DNA from: an uncultured Selenomonas sp.
GTDB lineage: Bacteria; Bacillota; Negativicutes; Selenomonadales; Selenomonadaceae
NCBI GenBank assembly: GCA_934202005.1
Contig: CAKPXP010000006.1
Coordinates: forward strand, 1 to 64,000
Length of the DNA: 64,000 bases
Direction: 5' to 3'
In this document: piece after piece, positions 8,331-17,303 of the stretch
Numbering within the stretch: the first letter of the stretch is position 1
Layout of the letters: every line of letters starts with the position of its first letter
The notes under the pieces: model-generated
The model's database searches: none
What the model was told of the DNA's origin: nothing
What the model saw: the letters and a program-made list of their open reading frames with translations, nothing else
Program-made: the position numbers and the translations under genes

Positions 8331-9167
8331 CTAAAACAGCATGTCGATGAGGTTGCCCGTCGTCACGAAGCTCGAGATGTTCTGCAGCGTGCGTCCCGTA
8401 TAGAGCGAGGCGACGGTCATCTCGCCGCCGATCATGCTCTGCATGGAGGGGAACACCTTGTCCTGCTGGAACTTGGCGAGGGCCACATGGCTCTGCGCCT
8501 TGCCGGCGAGGCCATTTTTCCCCAGCAGATTTTCCGTGCGGCTGCTATCGGTCGTGAGTGACTTCGCGAGCTTGTCCTCGTCGAGGGTGAGCTTGCCCGT
8601 CTTGCTGTCGACGTTGATGCCGATGGCGCTGTAGGAATCCGCGCGGTAGGTCGTATCGGCGAACTCCGTCGCGAGCGCGCTCGCGCGCTTCGAGACGTCC
8701 TTGTTGTCCGAGAAGAACGAGAGGGCGTCGTTGTAGTCCGAGACGAGCGACTTCACATTGCTGATGGCGCTCTTGAGGCCGTCGCTGTACGTCGTCTTGC
8801 CGTCGGTGTCTGTCTGGATGTCGCTCGCGGAGAAATCGTAGCTCATGCTCGCGACCTTTGCGGCGGAGCCCGCGAGGTCGGAGAGCGTCGACTTCATCTC
8901 CGTGTTGAACGTCGTCTTCGTCTCGGTGTAGGAACTCACGAGGCCGGCGTAGCCCTCTCGGATGCTCGAGAGCGTCTGCATGTCAGAGGCAGCGGACGAC
9001 TTGTCATAGGGCAGGGCGGCTGTGCCGCTCTTCGCCTTGGCGTAGGAGCTGCTGAGCCCCGAAAGCGTGCTCGAGCTCGTCGTGCCGCCTGTGGGACTGA
9101 GACCGGCCTTGGCGGCGAACTTGTACATCATGTACGTGTTGTTTGCCATAGAGGAAATCGTAGACAT
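8331..9167 (-). CDS. FliD-like (flagellar hook-associated protein 2 C-terminal type) protein
   Basis: 278 residues, Ser/Thr/Ala-rich, with long predicted helices and no cysteine or signal peptide. The stretch near residues 190-218 (SAIGINVDSKTGKLTLDEDK) closely resembles the C-terminal domain of flagellar cap protein FliD. The N-terminal FliD domain is not evident and the protein is much shorter than a usual FliD (about 450 or more). It may be a specialised cap- or filament-associated protein. GGAGGTG lies 6 bases before the ATG. The stop is only 9 bases from repeat copy A. The family call rests on motif resemblance. Confidence 0.6.
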   Translation of the reverse strand: MSTISSMANNTYMMYKFAAKAGLSPTGGTTSSSTLSGLSSSYAKAKSGTAALPYDKSSAASDMQTLSSIREGYAGLVSSYTETKTTFNTEMKSTLSDLAGSAAKVASMSYDFSASDIQTDTDGKTTYSDGLKSAISNVKSLVSDYNDALSFFSDNKDVSKRASALATEFADTTYRADSYSAIGINVDSKTGKLTLDEDKLAKSLTTDSSRTENLLGKNGLAGKAQSHVALAKFQQDKVFPSMQSMIGGEMTVASLYTGRTLQNISSFVTTGNLIDMLF

Positions 9168-9309
9168 GAATCACACCTCCTTCCGTGGTGATGTCGGAGA
9201 AGATCTCTCCTTCTATTATATCGCAGAAAACAGGTGTTTTCATAAAAATTAGCAAGAAATCATCCAAAGATCCCGTCACTGACGGGCAGTCGTGAGGAGG
9301 AGATACAAG

Positions 9310-10584
9310 ATGATAGATGAGACATGGCTGGACGCGGCGGCCGCGCAGTTTCGCGTGACGGACGACGCGCTGCGGCAGGGGATGCTGCGCTTCGAGGAGG
9401 AGATGGCGCTCGGGCTGCGGCAGCCGGCGGCGTCCTCGCTCTACATGGAGCCCTGCTACGTGGATCTGCCGACGGGCCGCGAGCGCGGGCGGGCTGTGAC
9501 GCTCGATTTCGGCGGGACGAACGCGCGCGCGGCGCTCGTGGAGCTCGCGGCGGATGGCTGCCATGTGCGCGGCGAGGTGCGCCGTCCGCTCCGCGTGCCC
9601 GGCGCGTATGACGTGACGCGCGCGGAGACGGCGGGGGCGCTCTTCGACTTCCTCGCGGATCTCGTGCGCGAGGCGCTCGCGCGGGGCGGCGCACGGCCGG
9701 GAGAGCCGCTGCCGCTCGGCCATACGTTCTCCTTCGGCACGCGGCAGCGGCGCCTCGGCGACGCGCGTCTCATCGTCTGGTCGAAAGAGATCGCGGTGCC
9801 GGGCGTCGAGGGGGCCTATGTCAACGCGCAGCTGCGCGCGGCGCTCGTGCGGGCTGGACTCGCAAACGTACGGCCAACAGCCATCCTCAACGATACGGCC
9901 GCCGTGCTGCTCGCCGCTGCGTTCCGTGCGCCGGGCACGGCGATTGCGGCCATCTACGCGACGGGCTTCAACAGCTGCTACCTCGAGACGTTCGGCGGCA
10001 GGCGGCCGCCGATGGTCTACAACATCGAGTCGGGGAGCTTCCGCCATTTCCCGCAGAATCTGTACGACAGGCAGATCGACGCGGCCTCCGCGAAGCCGGG
10101 CGCGCAGCGGCTCGAGAAGATGATCTCCGGGCGCTACCTCGGCGAGCTCCTGACGCGCGTGCTGCGCGAGGGGCTGCACGATGCCGCCCTGCCGCCGCTT
10201 ACCGCCGAGATGGTGGGGGAAGCCGCGCAAGGGACGCTCGCGGCGCTCCCCGGCGGGCGGCCGCTCCCCTCTGCAGCGTCGCTCGCCACGCTCGCCCGCG
10301 CGCTCATCCGCCGTTCGGCGCGCCTCGCCGCCATGACGCTCGCCGCTGTGCTGCGCCATCGTGCGGCGGCGGACAGGCAGCCGCGTATTGCGCCGCAGAC
10401 GCTTGCCGTCGACGGCGCTGTCTTCGCCCACATGCCCGGCGTTGCGGCGACCATGCAGGAGACGCTCGCGCTGCTGCTCGGCGCGGAGACGGCGCAGGGG
10501 CTCTCGCTGCGCCTCGTGCGGGATGCCTCCGGCAGAGGCGCGGCCATCGCCGGCATCCTGGGACAGGGGGAGCGAGGTGAGTGA
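9310..10584 (+). CDS. Hexokinase, eukaryote-type family
   Basis: ATP-dependent phosphorylation of glucose or another hexose at C6. The 424 residues follow the eukaryotic hexokinase layout rather than bacterial ROK or Glk. Motifs are the phosphate-binding LDFGGTNAR (Asp66), the LGHTFSFGTRQ segment, WSKEIAVPGVEG, catalytic Asp195 (ILNDTAAV), EKMISGRYLGELL and the C-terminal adenosine region VDGAVFAHMPG. The start is the ATG at 9310 with AGGAGG at 9295-9300. The gene is very GC-rich, with runs of GCG/CGC codons. Pyruvate kinase follows, so both ends of glycolysis are adjacent. Sugar specificity cannot be read from the sequence. Confidence 0.88.
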   Translation: MIDETWLDAAAAQFRVTDDALRQGMLRFEEEMALGLRQPAASSLYMEPCYVDLPTGRERGRAVTLDFGGTNARAALVELAADGCHVRGEVRRPLRVPGAYDVTRAETAGALFDFLADLVREALARGGARPGEPLPLGHTFSFGTRQRRLGDARLIVWSKEIAVPGVEGAYVNAQLRAALVRAGLANVRPTAILNDTAAVLLAAAFRAPGTAIAAIYATGFNSCYLETFGGRRPPMVYNIESGSFRHFPQNLYDRQIDAASAKPGAQRLEKMISGRYLGELLTRVLREGLHDAALPPLTAEMVGEAAQGTLAALPGGRPLPSAASLATLARALIRRSARLAAMTLAAVLRHRAAADRQPRIAPQTLAVDGAVFAHMPGVAATMQETLALLLGAETAQGLSLRLVRDASGRGAAIAGILGQGERGE

Positions 10585-10906
10585 CAAGCTCTCTCGGCGG
10601 TGCGGCCTGCTGGACGCTGCAGGCAGGAAATCACAGGATTATCTTTTCATAAATTTTATAAATTATGATTTCGCTACGAATTAATAAAATATATTATACT
10701 GTATACACGCAATCAGAAACAATAATAACAACTGCTTTAGGGAGCAAAAAATTTCTCCAAATCCGGCCAAAATCATGCGGAAACCTCTTTACTTGCTAAA
10801 GGGAAGAGTGTTACGATAAGGGCAAACGGGGAACAGTTCCCTATGAGCAAACTGGTATTCGGACCATAGGATATGGAGTGGCGGTCCGAGAAAAGGCGGG
10901 AAGTAT
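10585..10906 (+). other. 322-bp intergenic region upstream of pyk
   Basis: No gene is seen. An AT-rich block (about 10645-10700) ends in TATACT at 10695, a possible -10 without a convincing -35. The following 200 bases contain small hairpins (for example GGAACAGTTCC near 10830, and GGACC/GGTCC around 10861-10888). I recognise no known riboswitch class here, but the long leader suggests post-initiation control of pyruvate kinase (inference). Confidence 0.4.
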
Positions 10907-12334
10907 ATGTTAAAAAAGACGAAAATCATCTGCACACAGGGCCCTGCGACAGAGAAGCCGGGCGTCGTCGACGCGCTGATTGCGAACGGTATGAACTGCG
11001 CGCGTTTCAATTTCTCACACGGCGACCACGCGGAGCATCTCGGCCGCATCAACATGGTGCGCGAGGCCGCGAAAAAAGCGGGCAAGGTCATCTCCCTGAT
11101 CCTCGACACGAAAGGCCCCGAAATGCGTCTCGGCGAGTTTAAAAACGGCAAGGTTATGCTCGAGAAGGGTAATCAGTTCACGCTGACGTATGAGGATACG
11201 CCGGGCGACGAGACGCATGTCTCCGTCAACCACAAGGGCCTCTACACCGAGGTGAAGCCGGGCGACACGCTGTTGCTCTCCGACGGCCTCGTCGCGCTCA
11301 AAGTTGATGAGATCCGCGGCAAGGACATCATCACGACCATCCAGAACAGCGGCAAGATGAGTACGAAGAAGCGCGTCGCGGCGCCGGGCGTCTCGCTCGG
11401 TCTGCCGCCGATCTCCGAGCAGGACGCGAAGGACATCGTCTTCGGCTGCGAGCAGGATCTCGACTTCGTCGCGGCCTCCTTCATCCAGCGCCCCGAGGAC
11501 GTGCTCGCCATCCGCAAGCTCATCGAGGAGCACAACGGCCATATGGAGATCCTGCCGAAGATCGAGAACCTCGAAGGCGTGAAGAACTTCGACGAGATCC
11601 TCGAGGTCTCCGACGGCATCATGGTCGCGCGCGGCGACCTCGGCGTCGAGGTGCCCGCGGAGGATGTGCCGCTCATCCAGAAGGAGATCATTCGGAAATG
11701 CAACAAGGCGGGCAAGCCCGTCATCGTCGCCACGCAGATGCTCGAGTCTATGACGTCGAACCCGCGTCCGACGCGCGCCGAGGTCTCCGACGTCGGCAAC
11801 GCCATCCTCGACGGCACGGATGCCATCATGCTCTCCGGCGAGACGGCGCAGGGCGACTATCCGGTCGAGGCCGTTGCGACGATGAACCGCATCGCGCAGC
11901 GCATCGAGAGCTCGCTCGAGTACAAGGAGCTCTTCGTCGAGCGCGGCTTCGAGCACATGCAGTCCCGCACGCGCGCCGTGGCGCACGCGACGGTGCAGAT
12001 GGCCTGGGAACTCGACGTCCCCGCCATCATCACGCCGACCGACAGCGGTTACACGACGAAGGTCGTCTCCCGCTACCGTCCGAAAGCGGCCATCGTCGCC
12101 TACACGCCGCACGAGAAGGTCGTCCGCCAGCTCAATCTGCGCTGGGGCGTCTATCCCATCCTCGGCACGCAGTGGAACGATGTCGACGAGATGATCGCGA
12201 ACGCTGCCTCGGCTGCGGTCAAGGGCGGCTATCTCAAGCGCGGTGACACGACGATCATCACCTCCGGCATCAAGCTCCAGAGCAAGACGAGCGTCGGCAA
12301 CAACACGAACCTGATCCGCGTCTATCAGGTGTAA
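10907..12334 (+). CDS. pyk: Pyruvate kinase
   Basis: Transfers phosphate from phosphoenolpyruvate to ADP, the last glycolytic step. It has 475 residues without the extra C-terminal PEP-utiliser domain found in Bacillus enzymes. Signature segments are CARFNFSHGDH near residue 31, ILDTKGPEMR (about 65), the catalytic LPKIENLEG and MVARGDLGVEVP (about 236) and the MLESM helix. A weak AAGGCGGGAAG ribosome site precedes the ATG. It has its own long leader and a strong terminator, so it is probably monocistronic. Confidence 0.98.
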   Translation: MLKKTKIICTQGPATEKPGVVDALIANGMNCARFNFSHGDHAEHLGRINMVREAAKKAGKVISLILDTKGPEMRLGEFKNGKVMLEKGNQFTLTYEDTPGDETHVSVNHKGLYTEVKPGDTLLLSDGLVALKVDEIRGKDIITTIQNSGKMSTKKRVAAPGVSLGLPPISEQDAKDIVFGCEQDLDFVAASFIQRPEDVLAIRKLIEEHNGHMEILPKIENLEGVKNFDEILEVSDGIMVARGDLGVEVPAEDVPLIQKEIIRKCNKAGKPVIVATQMLESMTSNPRPTRAEVSDVGNAILDGTDAIMLSGETAQGDYPVEAVATMNRIAQRIESSLEYKELFVERGFEHMQSRTRAVAHATVQMAWELDVPAIITPTDSGYTTKVVSRYRPKAAIVAYTPHEKVVRQLNLRWGVYPILGTQWNDVDEMIANAASAAVKGGYLKRGDTTIITSGIKLQSKTSVGNNTNLIRVYQV

Positions 12335-12364
12335 GTACAGAACCTCTTCATAGGAGAATATGTG

Positions 12365-12390
12365 AGAGCCGCCGTCTGGCGGCTCTTTTT
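12365..12390 (+). terminator. Terminator after pyk
   Basis: A 9-bp stem (12365-12373 with 12378-12386), GTCT loop, then a T run. Confidence 0.93.
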
Positions 12391-12455
12391 GCTTGCCACC
12401 TTTGTGTGCCTTGTGGTATGATAAGATGTAACTTGTGCGTAGAGGAGGACTCGGG

Positions 12456-12683
12456 TTGCTGACCTTATTGATGATATTGGATGCGCTTGTCTGCATTGCG
12501 CTCATTGCTGCTGTGCTCGGGCAGGAGGCGAAGTCGGACGGCATGGGCGGTCTCGGTGGCGGCGCGGATACTGTTTTCTCGAGCAAGGCGCGCGGCATGG
12601 ACGCGCTGCTTGCCCGCGTGACGGTGGTTCTCGCGGTCCTGTTCGCCGTCATCACCATTGTGATTGCCCGCATGACATCGTGA
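12456..12683 (+). CDS. secG: SecG, preprotein translocase subunit
   Basis: Small partner of SecYE in the inner-membrane translocon. It has 75 residues from a TTG at 12456, chosen because AGGAGG lies at 12443-12448 with 7-base spacing; the GTG at 12435 has none. Two membrane helices (about residues 1-22 and 50-72) flank the family linker with VLGQEAKSDGMGGLGGGAD and the SSKARGMDALLARVT stretch. It heads the secG-est-rnr-smpB order seen in Bacillus. secA lies at 34653 in this window. Confidence 0.92.
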   Translation: MLTLLMILDALVCIALIAAVLGQEAKSDGMGGLGGGADTVFSSKARGMDALLARVTVVLAVLFAVITIVIARMTS

Positions 12684-12774
12684 TAAAGGAGACGTTCTCT
12701 GCCGTGTGGGGCGAGGGCGTTTTTTCATGTGGCGCCTGACGCGCCGCTGGTCTGAGATAGAGGGGCGAGGATGG

Positions 12775-13524
12775 ATGATTTGTTCCGGTGCGGAGCCGTT
12801 TTTCCTGCCGGGCGGGCCGCAGGGCGTGCTGCTCGTGCATGGGTTCACGGGGAGTCCCGCCGATCTCTTGCTCCTCGGCCGGTTTCTGCAGGCGCGGGGA
12901 TGCACGGTGCTCGGCGTGCGGCTCGCCGGTCACGCGACGAGCGAGGAGGATCTGAGCCGCCAGACGGCGGAGGACTGGCTCGACTCCGTGCGCGACGGTG
13001 CGGCGCTCTTGCGTGGCTGCACGCGGACGCTCTCCGTCGTCGGCCACTCCCTCGGCGGCGTGCTCGCGTTCCTGCTCGCGATGGAGCAGCCGCTCCGGCG
13101 CATCGTGAGCCTCGCAACGCCCGTGGACATCGCTCCGGAGCGCGGCGCTGACCAGCTGCCGCCGCGCGCCCTCTGCGCGGGCCGCTACGCGCCGAAGCGC
13201 AGGCGGCGCATGCGCGATGTGCCGCCTGCGGTGAACGAGAGCTACGCGCGCATGCCGCTCGTCTCCGTGCATGAGCTCCTCGGCGTCATCGCGCGCATGA
13301 AGGCGCGCCTCGGCAAGGTCACGCAGCCGACGCTCATCATGCACAGCAAGTGCGACCATACGGCGGCGCCGGAGAGCGCGCGCTATCTCTATGAACATAT
13401 CGCGAGCCGTGAGAAAGAGCTCGTCTGGCTGGAGCACTCCGGCCATCTGCTGCCGCTCGACGTAGAACGGCAGACCGTCTTTGCAAAGACTGCGGAATTC
13501 CTCGCGCAGGGCGGAGCGCGTTAG
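12775..13524 (+). CDS. est: Alpha/beta-hydrolase, carboxylesterase (Est30/YvaK-like)
   Basis: 249 residues with an alpha/beta-hydrolase fold. The oxyanion segment LLVHGFTGSP is near residue 23, the nucleophile Ser92 is in VGHSLGG, an acid is in MHSKCDHT and the catalytic His is in LEHSGH. This matches the small thermophilic esterases found between secG and rnr in Bacillaceae. The physiological substrate is unknown. An ATG at 12775 with AGGGGC 9 bases upstream is preferred; a longer frame begins at 12706. One four-arginine patch (KRRRRMRD) sits in the cap region. Confidence 0.85.
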   Translation: MICSGAEPFFLPGGPQGVLLVHGFTGSPADLLLLGRFLQARGCTVLGVRLAGHATSEEDLSRQTAEDWLDSVRDGAALLRGCTRTLSVVGHSLGGVLAFLLAMEQPLRRIVSLATPVDIAPERGADQLPPRALCAGRYAPKRRRRMRDVPPAVNESYARMPLVSVHELLGVIARMKARLGKVTQPTLIMHSKCDHTAAPESARYLYEHIASREKELVWLEHSGHLLPLDVERQTVFAKTAEFLAQGGAR

Positions 13525-13608
13525 ACGCGCTTGCTGCTGCGGGGGACGCAGTCTGCCATATCCTGGCGGATGCCGGGAGGAATGAGAAAGAATCGTGAAA
13601 GGAACTAT

Positions 13609-16317
13609 ATGGAAACAAATCTGAAAGACCGCATCCTCACTTATATGAAGGAGGATGCTTTCCGCCCGATGCTGGCGGAGGATATCGCTGAAGGCATGAA
13701 CCTCACGGCAGAGGAACAGGTCGCCTTCCCCGCGGCGCTCGAAGCGCTGGAACAGGAGGCGCTCGTCATCAAGAACCGCAGCGACCTCTACGGCATCCCG
13801 AGCCGCATGCACCTCGTTGTCGGCAAGCTCACGATGACGGCGAAGGGCTTTGGCTTCATCATCCCCGATGTCAAGGAGACGGAGGAGGATACGGACGTCT
13901 TCGTGCCGGGCGTCGCGCTCGGCACGGCCATGCACGGCGACCGCGTCGTGGCGCGCGTCAAGCCGCCTGAGGAGGAAGGCCGCTCGCGCGAGGGCGAGAT
14001 CATCCGCGTCATCGAGCGCGCGAACGAGCGGATCGTCGGCACGTTCGAGAGCAACAAGACGTTCGCCTTCGTGACGCCGGACAACACGAAGCTCAACAAC
14101 GACATCTTCGTGCCGAAGAAGCATTTCGGCGGCGCGCGCACGGGCTCGAAGGTCGTCGTCGAGATCACGAAATGGCCGTCCGGCCGCCACAACGCGGAGG
14201 GCAAGGTCGTCGAGGTGCTCGGCAAGGAGGGCGACCCGGGCGTCGACGTGCTCTCCGTCATGCGCCAGTACGACCTCTCGCAGGAGTTCCCCGAGGACGT
14301 GCAGTACGCTGCGGATCACATCGAGCAGAACCCCTCGCCCGATGAGTACGAGGGCCGCCGCGACCGCCGCGACCTCACCATCGTCACCGTCGACGGCGAC
14401 GACTCCAAGGACTTCGACGACGGCGTCTACGTCGAGAAAAAGGCGGACGGCTCCTACTTCCTCGGCGTCTACATCGCCGATGTGAGCTGGTACGTGCGCG
14501 AGGGCGAGCCGCTCGACCGCGAGGCGCGCGAGCGCGGCACGAGCGTTTACCTCGTCGACCGCGTCATCCCGATGCTGCCGTTCGCGCTCTCCAACGGCAT
14601 CTGCAGCCTCAACCAGGGCGTCGACCGCCTCTCGATGGCCTGCGAGATGCAGGTGAGCCCCGAGGGCGAGATCACGAGCTATGAGATCGTCCCCGCCGTC
14701 ATCCACGTCTACCGCCGCCTCACCTACAACATCGTCAACAAAGTCCTCGTCGACAAAGACCCCAAGACCGTCGAGGCGCAGCGCGACCTCCTGCCGATGC
14801 TCGAGACGCTCGAGGAACTGCGGAACGTCATGAAAGCCAAGCGCCACCGCCGCGGCTCCATCGACTTCGACATCCCCGAGGTCAAGGTCAAGCTCGACGA
14901 GAAGGGCCACCCCATCGCCCTCATCAAGCGCGAGGGCTCGCTCGCCGAGTCCATCATCGAGGAATGCATGCTCGCGGCGAACGAGACCGTCGCCGAGCAC
15001 ATGGATAAAAAGCACCTGCCCTTCATGTACCGCGTGCACGAGCAGCCGACCGAGGAGAAGATCGAGAACCTCAACAACCTGCTCGGCGCGTTCGGCCTCT
15101 TCGTCCATCAGGACGAGGCGGGCCATATCCGGCCGATGGACGTGCAGCAGGTGCTCGAAAAGGTCAAGGGAAAGCCCGAAGCGCGCATCGTCGAGACCGT
15201 CTCTCTGCGTTCGATGCAGCAGGCGCGCTACGCGGCGGAGAGTCTCGGCCACTTCGGCCTCGCCGCGCGCTACTACACACACTTCACCTCGCCGATCCGC
15301 CGCTATCCTGACCTCATCGTGCACCGCCTGCTGCGCGAGACGCTCGAGGGCGGCGGTACGCTGCCGCGCGAGCGCCAGGAGAAGCTGCGCACGGCGCTCC
15401 CCGACATCGCGGACTGGGCCTCCCAGCGCGAGCGCGTCGCCATCGAGGCGGAACGCGAGACGACCGACATGAAGAAGATCGAGTACATGGCGCAGTTCGT
15501 CGGCGAGGAGTTCAAGGGCGTCATCTCGGGCGTCACGGCGTTCGGCATCTTCGTCGAGCTCGACAACGGCGTCGAGGGCCTCGTGCACGTTTCGACGATG
15601 GTCAACGACTACTACGAGTACAAGGAAGAGCAGTACGCGATGGTCGGCGAGCGCACGCAGCAGCGCTACCGCCTCGGCGACGAGGTCGAAGTGCTGCTCG
15701 TGCGCGCGAACGCCAAGGAGCGCAACCTCGATTTCGTGCTCAAGGACAACGGCGCCTATGACCCCGTGGCGATGAAGAACGCCGTGGGCGGCGGCCGCAA
15801 AGGCGGCAGCGGCGGCAAGGGCGGCGGCAAAGGCCCGCGTCCGAGCGGCGACAAAGGCAACAAAGGCAGCCGCGAGGGCCGCAGGCCGCGCGGCGGCTCG
15901 AAGGGCGAGAGCGTCCTCGCGGCGGCCTTCCAGGAGGCCGCGCACCGTCCGCAGCACGGCGCGCAGCGCAGTGCGCAGCGCCGCGGCAAAGGCCCGAGCG
16001 GCGAGCGCGTCTCCCGCCCCGTCGGCGAGCACACGAGCGCGCCGCGCGGCGGCCGCCGCAAGGAAATCCGGGAAAAGCGCATCGAAAAGCGCGTCGCCGG
16101 TGCCTGGGGCACGCCTGTAAGGCGTGAAAAGCGCGAGCGCGAGGACTACCAGCGCGTGCGCGTCACCGGCCTCAACAAGGCCGTCTGGCCGGATCCGCCG
16201 GGCTACCACGAGCGCAAGCAGCGCGAGGAGGAAAACGCCCTCAAGGCGAAGAGCGCCGAGCGCCAGAGACCCCGCCCGCATCGCAAGACCGAGGACGGGA
16301 CGAAGGACAGCAAATAA
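13609..16317 (+). CDS. rnr: Ribonuclease R with a long basic C-terminal tail
   Basis: 3'-5' exoribonuclease that degrades structured RNA and, with SmpB and tmRNA, nonstop messages. It has 902 residues from the ATG at 13609 (AAAGGA upstream). In order: a winged-helix N terminus, two cold-shock OB domains (from about residue 65), the RNB catalytic domain with metal-binding Asp262, Asp264/265, Asp268 and Asp270/271 (DGDDSKDFDDG), and an S1 domain near 625-710. From about residue 721 a roughly 180-residue tail rich in Gly, Arg and Lys follows, far longer than in E. coli. smpB lies immediately downstream. Confidence 0.97.
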   Translation: METNLKDRILTYMKEDAFRPMLAEDIAEGMNLTAEEQVAFPAALEALEQEALVIKNRSDLYGIPSRMHLVVGKLTMTAKGFGFIIPDVKETEEDTDVFVPGVALGTAMHGDRVVARVKPPEEEGRSREGEIIRVIERANERIVGTFESNKTFAFVTPDNTKLNNDIFVPKKHFGGARTGSKVVVEITKWPSGRHNAEGKVVEVLGKEGDPGVDVLSVMRQYDLSQEFPEDVQYAADHIEQNPSPDEYEGRRDRRDLTIVTVDGDDSKDFDDGVYVEKKADGSYFLGVYIADVSWYVREGEPLDREARERGTSVYLVDRVIPMLPFALSNGICSLNQGVDRLSMACEMQVSPEGEITSYEIVPAVIHVYRRLTYNIVNKVLVDKDPKTVEAQRDLLPMLETLEELRNVMKAKRHRRGSIDFDIPEVKVKLDEKGHPIALIKREGSLAESIIEECMLAANETVAEHMDKKHLPFMYRVHEQPTEEKIENLNNLLGAFGLFVHQDEAGHIRPMDVQQVLEKVKGKPEARIVETVSLRSMQQARYAAESLGHFGLAARYYTHFTSPIRRYPDLIVHRLLRETLEGGGTLPRERQEKLRTALPDIADWASQRERVAIEAERETTDMKKIEYMAQFVGEEFKGVISGVTAFGIFVELDNGVEGLVHVSTMVNDYYEYKEEQYAMVGERTQQRYRLGDEVEVLLVRANAKERNLDFVLKDNGAYDPVAMKNAVGGGRKGGSGGKGGGKGPRPSGDKGNKGSREGRRPRGGSKGESVLAAAFQEAAHRPQHGAQRSAQRRGKGPSGERVSRPVGEHTSAPRGGRRKEIREKRIEKRVAGAWGTPVRREKREREDYQRVRVTGLNKAVWPDPPGYHERKQREEENALKAKSAERQRPRPHRKTEDGTKDSK

Positions 16318-16333
16318 GAAAAAGAAAAGACAT

Positions 16334-16362
16334 GGGCTGCCGCGGATGCGGCAGTCCTTTTT
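16334..16362 (+). terminator. Terminator or attenuator between rnr and smpB
   Basis: A 10-bp stem (16334-16343 with 16348-16357, one G-T pair), GGAT loop, then five T. smpB starts only 16 bases later, so read-through or an internal promoter must serve smpB. Confidence 0.8.
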
Positions 16363-16377
16363 GCGAGAGGTGAAACC

Positions 16378-16851
16378 ATGGGCAAGAACAACATCCCCAT
16401 CAAGATCGTCTGCGAGAACCGCAAGGCGCGCCATGACTACTTCATCCATGAGACCTACGAGGCGGGCATCGAGCTCGTCGGCACCGAGGTGAAATCCCTG
16501 CGCGCGGGCAAGGCGAACCTCAAGGACAGCTTCGCCCTCATCAAGGACGGCGAGATCTATCTCGAGAACATGCACGTGAGCCCCTACGACCAGGGCAACC
16601 AGTTCAACCACGATCCCCTGCGCCGCAGGAAACTCCTGCTGCACAAGGCGGAGATCGTAAAGCTTTTCAGCCAGACGCGCGAAAAGGGCTGGACGCTCGT
16701 GCCGCTCAAGATCTACTTCAAGCACGGCCGCGCGAAACTCGAGCTCGCGCTCGCCTCCGGCAAGCACAACTACGACAAGCGGCAGGATCTCCGCAAGAAA
16801 GCTGACCAGCGGGATATCCAGCGCGCACTGAAGGAAAGACAGAGAGATTAG
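16378..16851 (+). CDS. smpB: SsrA-binding protein SmpB
   Basis: Binds tmRNA and brings it to stalled ribosomes for trans-translation. 157 residues is normal. Family segments visible are [18 protein letters not shown], the [19 protein letters not shown] block, HVSPYDQGN, and the basic C-terminal tail with [27 protein letters not shown] precedes the ATG at 16378. No tmRNA gene is found downstream within the window. Confidence 0.97.
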   Translation: MGKNNIPIKIVCENRKARHDYFIHETYEAGIELVGTEVKSLRAGKANLKDSFALIKDGEIYLENMHVSPYDQGNQFNHDPLRRRKLLLHKAEIVKLFSQTREKGWTLVPLKIYFKHGRAKLELALASGKHNYDKRQDLRKKADQRDIQRALKERQRD

Positions 16852-17166
16852 AAAGTATTGCGGAAAAAGATGGCGGAGATACGGAAGGCGACGCATGACC
16901 TCAATGGCATGACGTCCCAGGATACGCAGGGGCAGCGTATGTTTTCCGCTCTATTGCAAGGGCGCTCAGCAACCGCAAAATGATGTTCTGGCGCTGCGGC
17001 TCTCGATAGATGAGGGCGGAGTAAGAAAAGAAAAAGAAACAATAAATAAAAAAATAAGACATACGGAAAGAGTAAAAGAAAATGAGGAAAAGTACAAAAA
17101 TATAAGAAAAACAACAATTTTCCACTAGATGGAACTTGTTTCTTCTTTTTACCAGGTGATTTATTC
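16852..17166. other. 315-bp gene-free stretch after smpB
   Basis: No credible gene is seen. Bases 17025-17120 are strongly A-rich on the plus strand, unlike the surrounding GC-rich DNA. Short open frames on the minus strand here encode only Phe/Tyr-rich strings from this A/T bias and have no ribosome site. There is no tmRNA signature. Confidence 0.5.
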
Positions 17167-17195
17167 TTGAGAAACGTGTCGGAATCCGCTAAAAT
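17167..17195 (+). promoter_or_regulatory. Promoter for the SLH porin gene
   Basis: TTGAGA (17167-17172), a 17-base spacer and TAAAAT (17190-17195). The start point would be near 17202, giving a leader of about 167 bases. Confidence 0.75.
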
Positions 17196-17211
17196 AAGGA
17201 CAGTCCGATAT

Positions 17212-17303
17212 GGAACGATGTTCTCAGAAGGGAACAAGGATACTTATGAGAAAATCGTTCCAAGGACGAGAGAGAGGGAACTGCTGAAAAGAGCAGCAGT
17301 TCC
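17212..17303 (+). promoter_or_regulatory. Structured 5' untranslated leader of the SLH porin mRNA
   Basis: Two strong hairpins sit at the 5' end of the predicted transcript. Hairpin 1 pairs 17212-17226 with 17247-17261 (14 of 15 bp). Hairpin 2 pairs 17277-17286 with 17294-17303 (10 bp, 7-base loop). A 5'-terminal stem of this sort is known to stabilise abundant outer-membrane protein messages; that role here is inferred. Confidence 0.65.

Noticed and set aside
9004..10587. A 527-codon minus-strand frame spanning the hexokinase gene
   Set aside because: Arg/Ala/His-rich with no domain and no ribosome site. It also runs through the divergent promoter region and into the FliD-like gene.
10585..10906. 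A known riboswitch in the pyk leader
   Set aside because: Only small local hairpins are present and none matches the conserved cores I know.
12652..16896. A 1414-codon open frame on the minus strand opposite est-rnr-smpB
   Set aside because: It is the mirror image of strongly biased GC-rich codons on the plus strand. The product is a low-complexity Ala/Leu/Arg/Val/Asp string with no domain, and the plus strand carries three clear conserved genes.
16901..17125. Small minus-strand frame encoding a Phe/Tyr-rich peptide after smpB
   Set aside because: Its hydrophobicity comes only from the A-rich plus strand; there is no ribosome site or conserved neighbour.
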